64,000 nucleotides of DNA from Corynebacterium falsenii (GTDB taxonomy: Bacteria; Actinomycetota; Actinomycetes; Mycobacteriales; Mycobacteriaceae), in assembly GCF_020099275.1 (NCBI RefSeq), contig NZ_CP083646.1, positions 1,054,001 through 1,118,000 of the forward strand. The letters run 5' to 3'. Within the stretch, counting starts at the first letter, position 1. Each line of letters starts with the position of its first letter. Made by a program: the position numbers and the translations under genes. Below are positions 9,994-18,004 of the stretch, piece after piece. The notes under the pieces were generated by a model. The model had not been told where the DNA came from. It worked only from the letters and a program-made list of their open reading frames with translations, and did no database searches.

Positions 9994-10548
9994 ATGGCAG
10001 CGAAGAAGAGCACCCCGGTTGATTCCGGGAAATCCAAGGGCAAGGCTGGCAAGGCTGGCAAGGCCGGTAAAACAAAGGCGCCTGCGCAGTTTGTTGTTGC
10101 CACCAACCGCAAGGCTCGCCACGATTATCACATCGTGGAGACCTATGAGTGCGGCGTGGTGCTCGTCGGCACTGAGGTCAAGGCGTTGCGCGAGGGCAAG
10201 GCCTCGCTGGTCGATGCCTACGCGACCATCGACGAGGGCGAGGTCTGGCTGCGCGGCCTGCACATTCCCGAGTATTCGATGGGGCATTGGACCAACCACA
10301 GCCCCCGCCGCACCCGCAAGCTGTTGCTACACCGCCGCGAGATTGACTCCCTCATGGGCAAGGTCCGCGACGGCAACAACACCCTCGTTCCGCTCCAGCT
10401 CTACTTCGTGTCGGGTCGCCTCAAGGTCGAGCTCGCCCTCGCCCGCGGTAAGCAGGAGTACGACAAGCGCCAGGACATCAAGCGCCGCACCGAGGAGCGT
10501 GAAATCACCCGCGAGCTCGGGCGCCGCATCAAGGGCATCACTGGATGA
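9994..10548 (+). CDS. smpB: SsrA-binding protein SmpB
   Basis: A 184-aa SmpB that binds tmRNA and brings it to stalled ribosomes. The core matches the family: NRKARHDYHI, ETYECGVVLVGTEVKALREGKASL, and the C-terminal KRRTEEREITRELGRRIKG tail that enters the empty mRNA channel. A lysine/glycine-rich N-terminal extension of about 30 residues (repeated GKAGKAGK) makes it longer than the usual 155-165 aa. Its partner RNA, ssrA, lies 1.7 kb downstream. The stop overlaps the next start as ATGA, so the following gene is translationally coupled. Confidence 0.96.
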   Translation: MAAKKSTPVDSGKSKGKAGKAGKAGKTKAPAQFVVATNRKARHDYHIVETYECGVVLVGTEVKALREGKASLVDAYATIDEGEVWLRGLHIPEYSMGHWTNHSPRRTRKLLLHRREIDSLMGKVRDGNNTLVPLQLYFVSGRLKVELALARGKQEYDKRQDIKRRTEEREITRELGRRIKGITG

Positions 10549-11414
10549 CGGTCGAGCACTGGAGCATGCAACACCCGGTGTTCGGGCGCCTCGATGTTTT
10601 TCTTGGCGACGCCGCCAGCTTGCACACGCTCGATCCGGACTTTCCGGATGGGGAGGACGTAGCGGCGTCGAAAAAAGAAAAGAAGAAGGTCGCTGACAAG
10701 GTCTTCGGGTACCTCGCGACCAAAGTTCTGGTGCAGCGGGATGGCACAACGCTGGCGCGGTGCGATGCGCTGCAGGAGCACAAGGTCAGCCTCGAGGATA
10801 ATGCGAAGCTGAAGCCAGGAAAGTATCACTCGAATTACACGACGAGTAAGCCAATGCTGCAGATTCAGACGAATCTGACGAACAGCTGGGTGACGAATAT
10901 CCGGGTCAAGGATGACCGTGGGTGGGTGAATTTCGATCCGCCGGCGGGGTCGAAGGCGGAGAAGCGGCTGGAGGAGATGGAGGCGTCTCCGTTCAAGCGC
11001 TGGTTGTATCCGCTGATTGGTGGGGTGGGCAGAGGCGGCTGGGCGCTGGTTGCCTTGGTGCTTCTTCCCATGCTGGGGCGGTTGCTGCCGGATTGGCACC
11101 TGCCCGATATTCCGTGGCCGGAGATTAATTGGCCCTCGATTAATTGGCCGGAGATCAACCTGCCAGATATCAACCTCCCAGAGTTTCATCTACCAGAGTT
11201 TCATCTCCCGGGGTGGTTGGACCCCGTGCTGCCTGTGCTGGACTTTCTGGCGGAATACTCGAAGGTTTGGGTGCCGGTGGTCGTTGGCATCGTGGTGGGG
11301 ATTCTTGCTGTGCGCAATAACCGGAAGTCGAAGGATCGCAAGGCTGAGTGGGAGGCTGAGTGGAAGGCTGTGCAAGAAGACGATCCTGAAGGTTCCGACG
11401 ACAAGGAACAATAA
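10545..11414 (+). CDS. Unrecognised membrane protein with proline pentad repeat
   Basis: A 289-aa protein coupled to smpB by an ATGA overlap. Residues 1-150 look soluble, with a lysine-rich stretch at 43-49. Hydrophobic segments lie at about 155-180 and 241-256, with a basic and then acidic tail (RNNRKSKDRK, DDPEGSDDKEQ). Between the spans, residues 181-225 are nine consecutive pentads of form [LW]P[DESG][WIF][HNP] (LPDWH, LPDIP, WPEIN and so on). If both spans cross the membrane, the pentad segment faces outside. I do not recognise the family. Position suggests, but does not show, a link to ribosome rescue or to the envelope protein encoded next. Confidence 0.75.
   Translation: MTVEHWSMQHPVFGRLDVFLGDAASLHTLDPDFPDGEDVAASKKEKKKVADKVFGYLATKVLVQRDGTTLARCDALQEHKVSLEDNAKLKPGKYHSNYTTSKPMLQIQTNLTNSWVTNIRVKDDRGWVNFDPPAGSKAEKRLEEMEASPFKRWLYPLIGGVGRGGWALVALVLLPMLGRLLPDWHLPDIPWPEINWPSINWPEINLPDINLPEFHLPEFHLPGWLDPVLPVLDFLAEYSKVWVPVVVGIVVGILAVRNNRKSKDRKAEWEAEWKAVQEDDPEGSDDKEQ
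11085..11219 (+). repeat. 15-bp/5-residue repeat, nine units
   Basis: Nine pentads, aligned on the invariant Pro at position 2 (LPDWH, LPDIP, WPEIN, WPSIN, WPEIN, LPDIN, LPEFH, LPEFH, LPGWL). The DNA of neighbouring units is similar but not identical, pointing to repeat expansion followed by divergence. Confidence 0.9.
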
Positions 11415-11469
11415 CCTTCAACGCGCGCCGTGGTATGTTACGTAAAAATTCGGTCGTTTTGTTGCCGAA

Positions 11470-11502
11470 TTGTTGATGGTTTGTTGATCGTTTGTTGACG
11501 GT
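11470..11502 (+). repeat. 11-bp tandem repeat, 3 units, upstream of the DUF4230 gene
   Basis: TTGTTGATGGT, TTGTTGATCGT and TTGTTGACGGT follow each other directly just upstream of the presumed -10 box. One unit is about one helical turn, so the sites would lie on one DNA face. Confidence 0.8.
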
Positions 11503-11509
11503 TTCTCGT

Positions 11510-11515
11510 TAATGT
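11510..11515 (+). promoter_or_regulatory. -10 box of the DUF4230 gene (leaderless)
   Basis: TAATGT ends 8 nt before the ATG at 11524. The 11-bp repeats occupy the -35 region. Confidence 0.5.
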
Positions 11516-11523
11516 CATGACGC

Positions 11524-12163
11524 ATGGAGATGAGGCGCGGAATGTCCGGTGCACTGAAAGTTGTAGCTGGCCTGCTGGTAGGAATTGTCCTGACGGCGGG
11601 TGCTCTTTTTGGTTTGAACAAGATGGGCCTCGTGGGGGGAGCCGACGCGCTCCATCACGTCGACGGGCATTGGTGGCACCCTCGAGGACATCTCGGAATT
11701 GGCCGTTGAACAGTACTCCTACTCCGGCGTGGGACGCTTCAATGAGGACGGCTGGAAGGCCTTGGGGCTGACGGTTCCGCTGACGGGAAAGCATTTCCTT
11801 GTTGCGTACGACGGTGTGGTGAAAGCAGGGGTTAAGGATATTGAGAAATCCGATGTGCGTATTGACGACGCCGCCCGCACCGTGACCATCAAGGTCCCCA
11901 AGGCGGAAATCCTCTCGAATGAAATCGAGCCCTCGTCCGTGGTGGTATATGACCAGTCATTCAACCCGCTGAATCAGGTCAAGGTGGAAAACTACACGGA
12001 GTTCTTGGATGTCCAGGAAAAGGAAGCCGAGGATAAGGCCAAGAAGAAGGATCTGCTCAAGCGGGCGCAGCAGCGCGTCACCGAGCTGGTGAAGGCCCAG
12101 GCCGAGGCGTTTCTGGCGGGGTCGGACAAGGACGGCTACGAGGTTCAGGTGACGACTGCCTAA
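11524..12163 (+). pseudogene. DUF4230 protein interrupted by a +1 frameshift
   Basis: Two overlapping frames make up one DUF4230 protein. The first (from 11524) gives a short cytoplasmic end and a signal-anchor helix (VVAGLLVGIVLTAGALFGL), then runs out of frame. The second gives the extracellular domain: SITSTGIGGTLEDIS, EQYSYSGVGRF, LVAYDGVVKAGVKD, VPKAEILSNEIEPSSVVVYDQ and a coiled KRAQQRVTELVKAQ tail. The join falls at a run of six G (11634-11639). With five G the frame reads LVGEPTRSITSTGIGGT without a break. This is either a sequencing error, a real inactivating insertion or slippage-based switching. If intact, the product would be about 210 aa. Confidence 0.85.
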
Positions 12164-12257
12164 GGCGGGGAAGTGCTGGGAGGATCTTGACGCGCAACAG
12201 CCGTTGGCGGTAGTCTTGTCTTTCCTGCTGAACGACGTTTCCGCAGCAGGACAACAC

Positions 12258-12638
12258 GGGGTCGATGTGGTTTCGACTTTGTGCATTGAGCCAGGGGAAG
12301 CGTGCCGGTGAAGGCAGAGGACCACCGTATAAGCGTCGCTGCAACTTTATAAGCGCCGAGAACACTCAGCGCGACTACGCCCTCGCTGCCTAATACCAGC
12401 GACCGCGTGTCTGTCAGCCCGGGTTTGTCCCTGACCCGGTAGCTGGCATCGACTCAAGGGACTTGCCACTCGGCTTTGTTGTTCGGGCCGAGTGGGACAC
12501 CCTACGAGCAACTGGGCCCGTCATTCAGACTTGTTCGCAAGAGCTGAAGGGTCGAGCAGAGACCATGTGCGAACTGCGCACGGAGAAGCCCTGGCGAGGT
12601 CGCAAAGGACCCGGGTTCAATTCCCGGCGGCTCCACCA
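12258..12638 (+). ncRNA. ssrA: Transfer-messenger RNA
   Basis: The 5' end GGGGTCGATGTGGTTTCGAC and the 3' end GTTCAATTCCCGGCGGCTCCACCA form the tRNA-like half: acceptor stem, T-arm with GGTTCAA, and encoded CCA. The tag reading frame lies near the 5' third, followed by pseudoknot-forming GC-rich segments. The length of about 381 nt fits a one-piece actinobacterial tmRNA. It rescues ribosomes stalled on broken messages together with SmpB, encoded 1.7 kb upstream. The end points are set by the conserved termini. Confidence 0.95.
12355..12393 (+). other. tmRNA tag reading frame (AENTQRDYALAA)
   Basis: Twelve codons and TAA encode the degradation tag AENTQRDYALAA. The YALAA end is the ClpXP/ClpAP recognition signal. 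The resume codon is taken as GCC, by comparison with known corynebacterial tags. Confidence 0.88.
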
Positions 12639-12640
12639 TT

Positions 12641-12679
12641 AACCGCCATCGCGGAAGATATTCCGCGATGGCGGTTTTT
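12641..12679 (+). terminator. Intrinsic terminator of ssrA
   Basis: A perfect 16-bp stem (AACCGCCATCGCGGAA and its complement) with a GATA loop, followed by a T run, begins 3 nt after the encoded CCA. Confidence 0.93.
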
Positions 12680-12732
12680 CCGTGTTTACCAGCACAATGT
12701 CACATCGAGGCGACGGTATTCGTCTACCTGGC

Positions 12733-13444
12733 ATGGATAACGTCAAACTCACGAAACGGTTTAACACAGCGATGATTGCTCTTGAGGCGGCATCCCGAAG
12801 ACTATCCACACGGGAACGCCTTCTCATCCAGGTGCACGCGTCGCGGCTGAACGGGTGCTCGTTCTGCGAGGAGATGCATGCGGGCGAAGCGGCGAAAAAG
12901 GACATCGAGCTCACCCCAATCAACGCGCGCGAAGAGCTCATCCTTGAACTAACGACGATGGGTACGGTGCTGGGGGATTGGCATCGTTCCGAGGACGTTG
13001 TTCAGGAGGCACTGCTGCGGTGTGAGGAGCATAAGCCGGACAATCCGGCGGCATGGCTGAGCAGGGTCACCGTCCGGCTAGCCATCGATGAGGCGCGGGT
13101 ACTCGAGAGATCCAAAGAAAACTACGTCGGCGAGTGGTTGCCGGATTTCGTGGCCTGGGCGGCTGCTGATACGAACGTTGAGGAGGAATTCGATGTTCGG
13201 GATGACGTTGATTCTGCCATTACGCGCTTGGTGCAAGTTCTCAGTCCCGTAGATAGGGCAGTAATTGTCCTCATGGACGTGATGGGTTTCCCTTCGGCTG
13301 ATGTAGCGCGGCGACCGATCCTTGGACATGGAACGTTGGGTGGTGATCGAACAGGACTCGGCCGGGCGCATAGTGGGGGTGCAGGTGCAGCAGAACCCCG
13401 AGAAGCGATTGGTGGCAGAGCCATCCTCTTGTGGAAAGTGTTAG
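12733..13444 (+). pseudogene. Remnant of AhpD-like and SigJ-like sigma factor genes
   Basis: The first ~50 codons (LLIQVHASRLNGCSFCEEMHAGEA) are the start of a carboxymuconolactone decarboxylase/AhpD-like protein with its CxxC. They join without a break to the middle of an ECF sigma factor of the SigJ type: SEDVVQEALLRC, PAAWLSRVTVRLAIDEAR, YVGEWLPD, SPVDRAVIVLMDVMGF. The sigma-4 helix-turn-helix is then lost. From 13328, in another frame, the text GRIVGVQVQQNPEKR resembles the end of the SnoaL-like tail of SigJ proteins, stopping at 13444. In other actinobacteria such genes are often neighbours. I infer two or more deletions and a frameshift; a working fusion protein is unlikely. The start at 12733 (MDNV) is uncertain. 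Confidence 0.65.
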
Positions 13445-13459
13445 ATGAGGCTAATCTAA
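13441..13459 (+). promoter_or_regulatory. DtxR-type iron box 1
   Basis: TTAGATGAGGCTAATCTAA matches the DtxR/IdeR 19-mer TTAGGTTAGSCTAACCTAA at 16 positions. It overlaps the last bases of the upstream pseudogene. Confidence 0.75.
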
Positions 13460-13481
13460 TTATCTGTTCCAGCACGCTTAA

Positions 13482-13500
13482 TTTGATTAGCCTAACCTGA
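13482..13500 (+). promoter_or_regulatory. DtxR-type iron box 2
   Basis: TTTGATTAGCCTAACCTGA matches the DtxR consensus at 16 of 19 positions. It ends 10 nt before the start of the binding-protein gene, just ahead of its ribosome binding site AAGGAAG. Iron-loaded DtxR bound here should block the operon. Confidence 0.85.
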
Positions 13501-13510
13501 AAGGAAGCGG

Positions 13511-14701
13511 ATGAAGACCCCTCGCGCCCTTGCTGCCGTCGTCGCCGTCAGCGCCACCCTCCTCGCCAGCTGCGGAGCCGCCAGCGACGACAATCCGGCA
13601 ACCCCGCAGGATTCCTCCGGCTCGGAGTCCACTGTGGCGTCGAACAACAACGGCGATCTCACCATCACGGATGTCGCCGGCCGTACCGTCACCCTCGACA
13701 AGCGCCCCGACCGCGTGATCCTCGGCGAAGGTCGCGCCCTCATGGCCGTGGCCACGCTGAACAAGGACAATCCCGCCGACAAGATCGTGGCCATTGGCGA
13801 CGATGTGAAGAAGGGCGCCCCCAGCTTCTGGCAGAAGATCAGCGAGGCCAAGCCCGATGTCGCCAAGATCCCGAGCATGGGCAGCGTGCTGTCTGGCGAC
13901 GTCACCGTAGAAAACCTGCTGAGCTACAAGCCGGACCTCACCATCCTTCCGCTCGACGCGAAGACCAGCGAGAAGACCACTGGATTCACCGAGAAGATGG
14001 ACCAGGCGGGCCTCAAGTACGTCTACGTGGACTTCCGCGACAATCCCGAGAAGAACACCACCCCGTCCATGAGCATCCTGGGCCAGGTCTTCGACCGCGA
14101 GGCCAAGGCCAAGGAGTTCAACAGCTTCTACGAGGACAAGAAAAACAAGATCGAAACGGCGGTGAAGGGCCAAGCCCAGATCCCCTCCATCATCTGGCGC
14201 GCCGCCGGCCTCAAGGATTGCTGCGCCACGGTGGGGGATTACAACCTCGGCCAATTCATCACCCTGGGCGGCGGCTCCAACGTCGCTGTGGCCACCCTCA
14301 ATGGCAAGGAGGAAGGCTCCATCACCCCAGAGCAGTTGGTCAAGGACAACCCAGATATCGTCATCGCCACCGGCGGCGAGTGGGCCAAGGAGCCCGACAA
14401 GAAGTACCAGGTTCCCAACGCCGAACTCGGCTACACCACCTCCGCCGAGGTTGCGAACCGCACCCGCGAGGGACTCACCGCCTCACCCGGGATCGACCAG
14501 CTCAGCGCGGTCAAGGACGGTCACCTGTACTCGCTGTGGCACCAGTTCTACACCTCGCCGTGGAACATCTTCGCCGCAGAACAAATCGCACAATGGCAAC
14601 ACCCGGAGGCAATGGAGAATGTCGACCCAGCTGAAGATTTCAAGAAGTTCCATGAACAGTGGCTCCCCTACGAGTACTCGGGAACCTTCTTCAGCGGCTA
14701 G
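13511..14701 (+). CDS. Iron-siderophore ABC transporter, substrate-binding lipoprotein
   Basis: A 396-aa periplasmic-type binding protein with a lipoprotein signal: MKTPRALAAVV core and lipobox LLASC (Cys21 would be lipidated). The mature part has the two-lobe FepB/FhuD-like pattern: DVAGRTVTLDKRPDRVIL near the start, AKPDVAKIPSMG, YKPDLTILPLD, and a C-terminal lobe with DNPDIVIATGG. It captures a ferric siderophore (type unknown) outside the membrane and delivers it to the permease encoded next. Two DtxR boxes precede it. Its end overlaps the permease start. Confidence 0.92.
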   Translation: MKTPRALAAVVAVSATLLASCGAASDDNPATPQDSSGSESTVASNNNGDLTITDVAGRTVTLDKRPDRVILGEGRALMAVATLNKDNPADKIVAIGDDVKKGAPSFWQKISEAKPDVAKIPSMGSVLSGDVTVENLLSYKPDLTILPLDAKTSEKTTGFTEKMDQAGLKYVYVDFRDNPEKNTTPSMSILGQVFDREAKAKEFNSFYEDKKNKIETAVKGQAQIPSIIWRAAGLKDCCATVGDYNLGQFITLGGGSNVAVATLNGKEEGSITPEQLVKDNPDIVIATGGEWAKEPDKKYQVPNAELGYTTSAEVANRTREGLTASPGIDQLSAVKDGHLYSLWHQFYTSPWNIFAAEQIAQWQHPEAMENVDPAEDFKKFHEQWLPYEYSGTFFSG

Positions 14702-15722
14702 CGCCTACCGGAAGCGCTCCCGCCGGAGCGTGGCGATCATCGTTGGCCTTATTGTGTGCGCGGCCGTTGGTTTCGTGCTCGCCACCATGGTGGGGCCGTT
14801 CAACTACAGCGCATCCACCGTGCTGCGCGCCATCTTTATCCGCGGCGGTGTGGACGAGCAAACGCACACCGTGATCTGGTCACTGCGCCTGCCGATGTCG
14901 GTCATGGCCGTGCTGGTCGGCGCGGCACTTGCGGCCTCGGGCGCGCAGATGCAGACCATCCTGGATAACCCCCTAGCCGAACCATTCACGTTGGGAATCT
15001 CCGCAGCCGCCGCGTTCGGCGGTGCCGCCTCCATCGTGCTGGGGTGGGGGGTGCTGCCAAATCCGCAGCTCAACCTGGCCTTCATCGCCTGGGTGTGCTC
15101 GATCGGCGCGGCGCTGCTCATCGCGGCCGTGTCCGTGGTGCGCGGGGCCAGCAATCACACGATGATCCTCATGGGCATCGCCCTGGTGTTCCTGTTCCAG
15201 GCGCTGCTTGCGCTCATGCAGTATCAGGCCACCACCGAGGCCCTCCAGCAGATCGTGTTCTGGACACTCGGCTCCATGACCCGCGCCACGTGGACGGCCA
15301 ACATCATCCTCGCGGTTGTACTCCTGATCGTCGTGCCCATTCTTATGGTCAACGGCTGGAAGCTCACGGCCCTGCGCCTCGGCGATGCCCGCGCCGCCGC
15401 GATGGGCATCAACGTCGATCGCCTGCGCGTGACCACGATGGTGCTGGTGTCGGTCCTCGCCGCCACGGCCGTGGCGTTCAGCGGCATCATTGGTTTCGTG
15501 GGCTTGGTGGGTCCACACATCGCCCGGCTCATCGTCGGCGACGATCAGCGGTTCCTGCTGCCTGCCTCGATGGCGGTCGGCTCGCTCACCCTCGTTGCTG
15601 CGCATGTGGTCTCGCTGAGCATCAACCCGGGTGTCGCCATCCCCATCGGCATCGTCACCTCGCTCATCGGCGTGCCGTTCTTCCTGTTCATCGTGCTTCG
15701 GAAGGGGCGGGTCCAATGGTAA
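14652..15722 (+). CDS. Iron-siderophore ABC transporter, FecCD-type permease
   Basis: A 356-aa multi-span permease of the FecCD/BtuC family (about ten helices). Typical blocks are LRLPMSVMAVLVGAALAASG, QTILDNPLAEPFTLGIS, GIIGFVGLVGPHIARLIVG and ASMAVGSLTLVAAHVVS. The ATG at 14652 is chosen; it overlaps the binding-protein gene by 50 nt. An ATG at 14625 is also in frame. The last codons overlap the ATPase gene, so the three genes form one operon. A single permease gene suggests a homodimer. Confidence 0.9.
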   Translation: MNSGSPTSTREPSSAASAYRKRSRRSVAIIVGLIVCAAVGFVLATMVGPFNYSASTVLRAIFIRGGVDEQTHTVIWSLRLPMSVMAVLVGAALAASGAQMQTILDNPLAEPFTLGISAAAAFGGAASIVLGWGVLPNPQLNLAFIAWVCSIGAALLIAAVSVVRGASNHTMILMGIALVFLFQALLALMQYQATTEALQQIVFWTLGSMTRATWTANIILAVVLLIVVPILMVNGWKLTALRLGDARAAAMGINVDRLRVTTMVLVSVLAATAVAFSGIIGFVGLVGPHIARLIVGDDQRFLLPASMAVGSLTLVAAHVVSLSINPGVAIPIGIVTSLIGVPFFLFIVLRKGRVQW

Positions 15723-16513
15723 CCAACACCCCTCACGTGCGCTTGACCGTGGACAACCTCACCAGCCGCTACGGCCGCCGCACCGTCTTGCGTGGTGTCT
15801 CGCTCGACCTCGATTCCGGCGAGCACGGCAAGGTCGTGGGCCTGCTGGGGCCGAATGCGGCGGGTAAATCCACGCTCATCAAGACCCTCGCCGGGGTAAA
15901 GAAACCCGCGGCCGGCCATCTCGACCTCACGGTGGCGGACACAACTATTCGCGGCCAGTCGCTGCGCCGTGCCATTGGTTACGTCCCCCAAGACTTGCCC
16001 TCATCGGCGGCGCTCACCGCGTTCGAGACGGTCGTCATCTCCGCCCGGGGCGCGTCCTCGTGGTCGGTGTCAGACCAGGTCCTCCACCGCGCCGAGGCCG
16101 CCCTCGTCCGGTTGGGGATCGAGCATGTGGCGCACCGCAGTGTCGCTGAGCTCTCCGGCGGCCAGCGCCAACTGGTCGCGGTCGCGCAGGCGCTGGCCCG
16201 CGAGCCGGAGGTGCTGCTTCTTGATGAGCCCACCTCGGCTCTGGATCTGCGCCACCAGATCAGCCTGCTTACGGAGGTTCGTTCGGTGGTCGCCGAGCGC
16301 GACTGCCTGGCCATCGTGGCCATTCACGATCTCAACCTCGCCACGCGCTACTGCGATGAGCTCGTGGTGATGACGGGCGGGCAGGTCGTTGCTACCGGCG
16401 AGCCCGCCGATATCGTCGATGAGAATCTTTTGCGGGCTGTCTATCAGGTCGACGCCACAGTCCTCACCCACGACGGTGTCCCCGTAGTATCTCCCCACGT
16501 CAGCGGCGGATAG
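15716..16513 (+). CDS. Iron-siderophore ABC transporter, ATPase
   Basis: A 265-aa ABC ATPase: Walker A GPNAAGKST (45-53), Q-loop in GYVPQDLPSS, signature LSGGQRQLVAVAQAL, Walker B VLLLDEPTSALD, switch H in AIHDLNLA. This is the FepC/FecE type that powers ferric siderophore import. The start overlaps the permease stop by 7 nt, indicating translational coupling. It ends the operon, 13 nt from the convergent SDR gene. Confidence 0.93.
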   Translation: MVTNTPHVRLTVDNLTSRYGRRTVLRGVSLDLDSGEHGKVVGLLGPNAAGKSTLIKTLAGVKKPAAGHLDLTVADTTIRGQSLRRAIGYVPQDLPSSAALTAFETVVISARGASSWSVSDQVLHRAEAALVRLGIEHVAHRSVAELSGGQRQLVAVAQALAREPEVLLLDEPTSALDLRHQISLLTEVRSVVAERDCLAIVAIHDLNLATRYCDELVVMTGGQVVATGEPADIVDENLLRAVYQVDATVLTHDGVPVVSPHVSGG

Positions 16514-16526
16514 TGAGCCAGAACAG

Positions 16527-17294
16527 TTAGCCCGCGATGAGCTTGTTGACAAACCTCGAGGCGAACGATGGGGCCAGCCGGGCGCTGTAGCGTAGCACGA
16601 GGTCGTTGGTTGACACGGAGTAGAAGCGCAGGAACTTCCTGCGCTTGCCCTCGTGCACGGCCTCCCACACCTTGTCGGCGACTTGTTCAGGCGTGATCCG
16701 CACGCCTAGGCGCTTCACGGAAGCGGCCTTGACGTCGGCGAGCTTGGTCTTGGCCCACAGGGGCATGAGCGCCACCACACGGATATCGTCTTTGCGCCAC
16801 TCCAGGTCAAGCGCCTGTGTCATGCCGTAGACGAAGAACTTGGAGGCAGAATAGGGCGCGATGTGCGGCTGCCCGTAGATCGCGGATGCTGAGCACATGT
16901 TCACCAGGTGCGCGCCGGGGGTGTTCTTCAAGTATGCGTGGGCAGCGCGGGCGCCGAGGGTGAGGCCGGTGCAGTTGACATCCACCTGGGCCGCGATCTG
17001 CTCGGGGCTCTGGTCGGTGATGTCGCCGTCAACGATGATGCCCGCGTTGTTATCCAGCACATCGAGGGTGCCACCGGTGTGGGACGTGAAGTCCGCGAGG
17101 GCCTTTTCCCAGTCCCCGTACTTCGTGACGTCCAGGTGCCCCGTGATAATACCGGGGTGGTCCTTGGCGAGGTCGGACAGTGCGGCGTCGTCGATATCAA
17201 AGGCGCCGACGATCCACCCGGCGTTATAGAACTTCAGCGCTACTTCCCGGCCAATGCCGGCAGCTGCTCCCGAAACAAAAATACTTTTTGACAT
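16527..17294 (-). CDS. Short-chain dehydrogenase/reductase
   Basis: A 255-aa classical SDR. The cofactor motif GAAAGIGRE lies near residue 9, and Asp at the end of strand 2 (GAFDID) suggests NAD(H). NNAGI and the catalytic YSASK follow with the usual spacing. Substrate is unknown. It lies directly downstream of the TetR gene on the same strand but has its own -10 box, so it may be both co-transcribed and independently expressed. Confidence 0.88.
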   Translation of the reverse strand: MSKSIFVSGAAAGIGREVALKFYNAGWIVGAFDIDDAALSDLAKDHPGIITGHLDVTKYGDWEKALADFTSHTGGTLDVLDNNAGIIVDGDITDQSPEQIAAQVDVNCTGLTLGARAAHAYLKNTPGAHLVNMCSASAIYGQPHIAPYSASKFFVYGMTQALDLEWRKDDIRVVALMPLWAKTKLADVKAASVKRLGVRITPEQVADKVWEAVHEGKRRKFLRFYSVSTNDLVLRYSARLAPSFASRFVNKLIAG

Positions 17295-17301
17295 GTAACC
17301 G

Positions 17302-17307
17302 ACGCTA
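17302..17307 (-). promoter_or_regulatory. -10 box of the SDR gene (leaderless)
   Basis: TAGCGT (minus strand) ends 7 nt before the ATG. Confidence 0.5.
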
Positions 17308-17345
17308 CCGGGGAGCGTGGTGGCCGGGGAGGTTTTCGGGAAACT

Positions 17346-17897
17346 CTAGGCGCCGGCCATGAGCGCGCGGAAGGCTGCGATGATTTCGTCCTCGGCGGGG
17401 AAGTTGCCGGAGCGGGCGACCTGGACGAGGAAGCCGTCGCAGTAGATAGCGATGGCGCGGGCGGCGATCGGGCTGGTGAACTCGCGCATGACGTTCTCGA
17501 TGGCGTCGAACCAGACGTTCGACACCTTCTGCATCGCCGGGTTGTCGATGCTCTGGAGGACGAACATCATCTGGCCACGGGCCCGGAACCGATCTTCGAC
17601 GCCCCTAGTCAGCACCCTCGCCAGGACAACTTCGGGTGCACCGGATTCCCGCATTTCCTGCAGCACGGCGGAGATCTCGCGGTCGAAGACTTCGGAAAGC
17701 CGCTGGAAGGCTTGGGTCATGAGGTCATCGAGGGAGTCAAAGTAGGCCGTTGTGGATCCTAGGCTCACCCCGGCCTCGGCGGCGATCATGCGGTGGGTGA
17801 CGTTGTGCGGGCCGTGTAAAATGGCCAACTTCGCCGCTGCCTCGGTGATGGACTTTTTGCGGCGCTCGGGATCTCGCGGCAGTCTCTCCTTGGGCAT
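17346..17897 (-). CDS. TetR-family transcriptional regulator
   Basis: A 183-aa TetR protein. The N-terminal helix-turn-helix is seen in ITEAAAKLAILHGPHNVTHRMIAAEAGVSLGSTTAYFDSLDDLM (usual core TxxxIAxxAGVSxGxxxxYF). The C-terminal ligand domain is not recognisable. Start MPKERLPRDPERR is chosen over an upstream in-frame codon because a -10 box sits 6 nt before it. Likely targets are the adjacent SDR gene or the divergent transporter at 18005, by position only. Confidence 0.88.
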   Translation of the reverse strand: MPKERLPRDPERRKKSITEAAAKLAILHGPHNVTHRMIAAEAGVSLGSTTAYFDSLDDLMTQAFQRLSEVFDREISAVLQEMRESGAPEVVLARVLTRGVEDRFRARGQMMFVLQSIDNPAMQKVSNVWFDAIENVMREFTSPIAARAIAIYCDGFLVQVARSGNFPAEDEIIAAFRALMAGA

Positions 17898-17903
17898 TGT
17901 CTC

Positions 17904-17909
17904 AGTGTA
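17904..17909 (-). promoter_or_regulatory. -10 box of the TetR gene (leaderless)
   Basis: TACACT (minus strand) ends 6 nt before the ATG. Confidence 0.5.
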
Positions 17910-17992
17910 GCCCAGCTCCGGCGGCAATTCTGGCGTGCGTGGGGTCACACCCGCACGGCTCAGAAGAATTTAGGTAATAAAATGGCTGCCCC

Positions 17993-17998
17993 TATTCT
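17993..17998 (+). promoter_or_regulatory. -10 box of the NhaC-like transporter gene (leaderless)
   Basis: TATTCT ends 6 nt before the ATG at 18005. The space to the divergent TetR promoter is about 85 bp. Confidence 0.55.
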
Positions 17999-18004
17999 GT
18001 ACCC

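Noticed and set aside
13485..14254. Minus-strand frames opposite the siderophore-binding protein
   Set aside because: No family features; the plus-strand gene has a lipobox, RBS and DtxR boxes.
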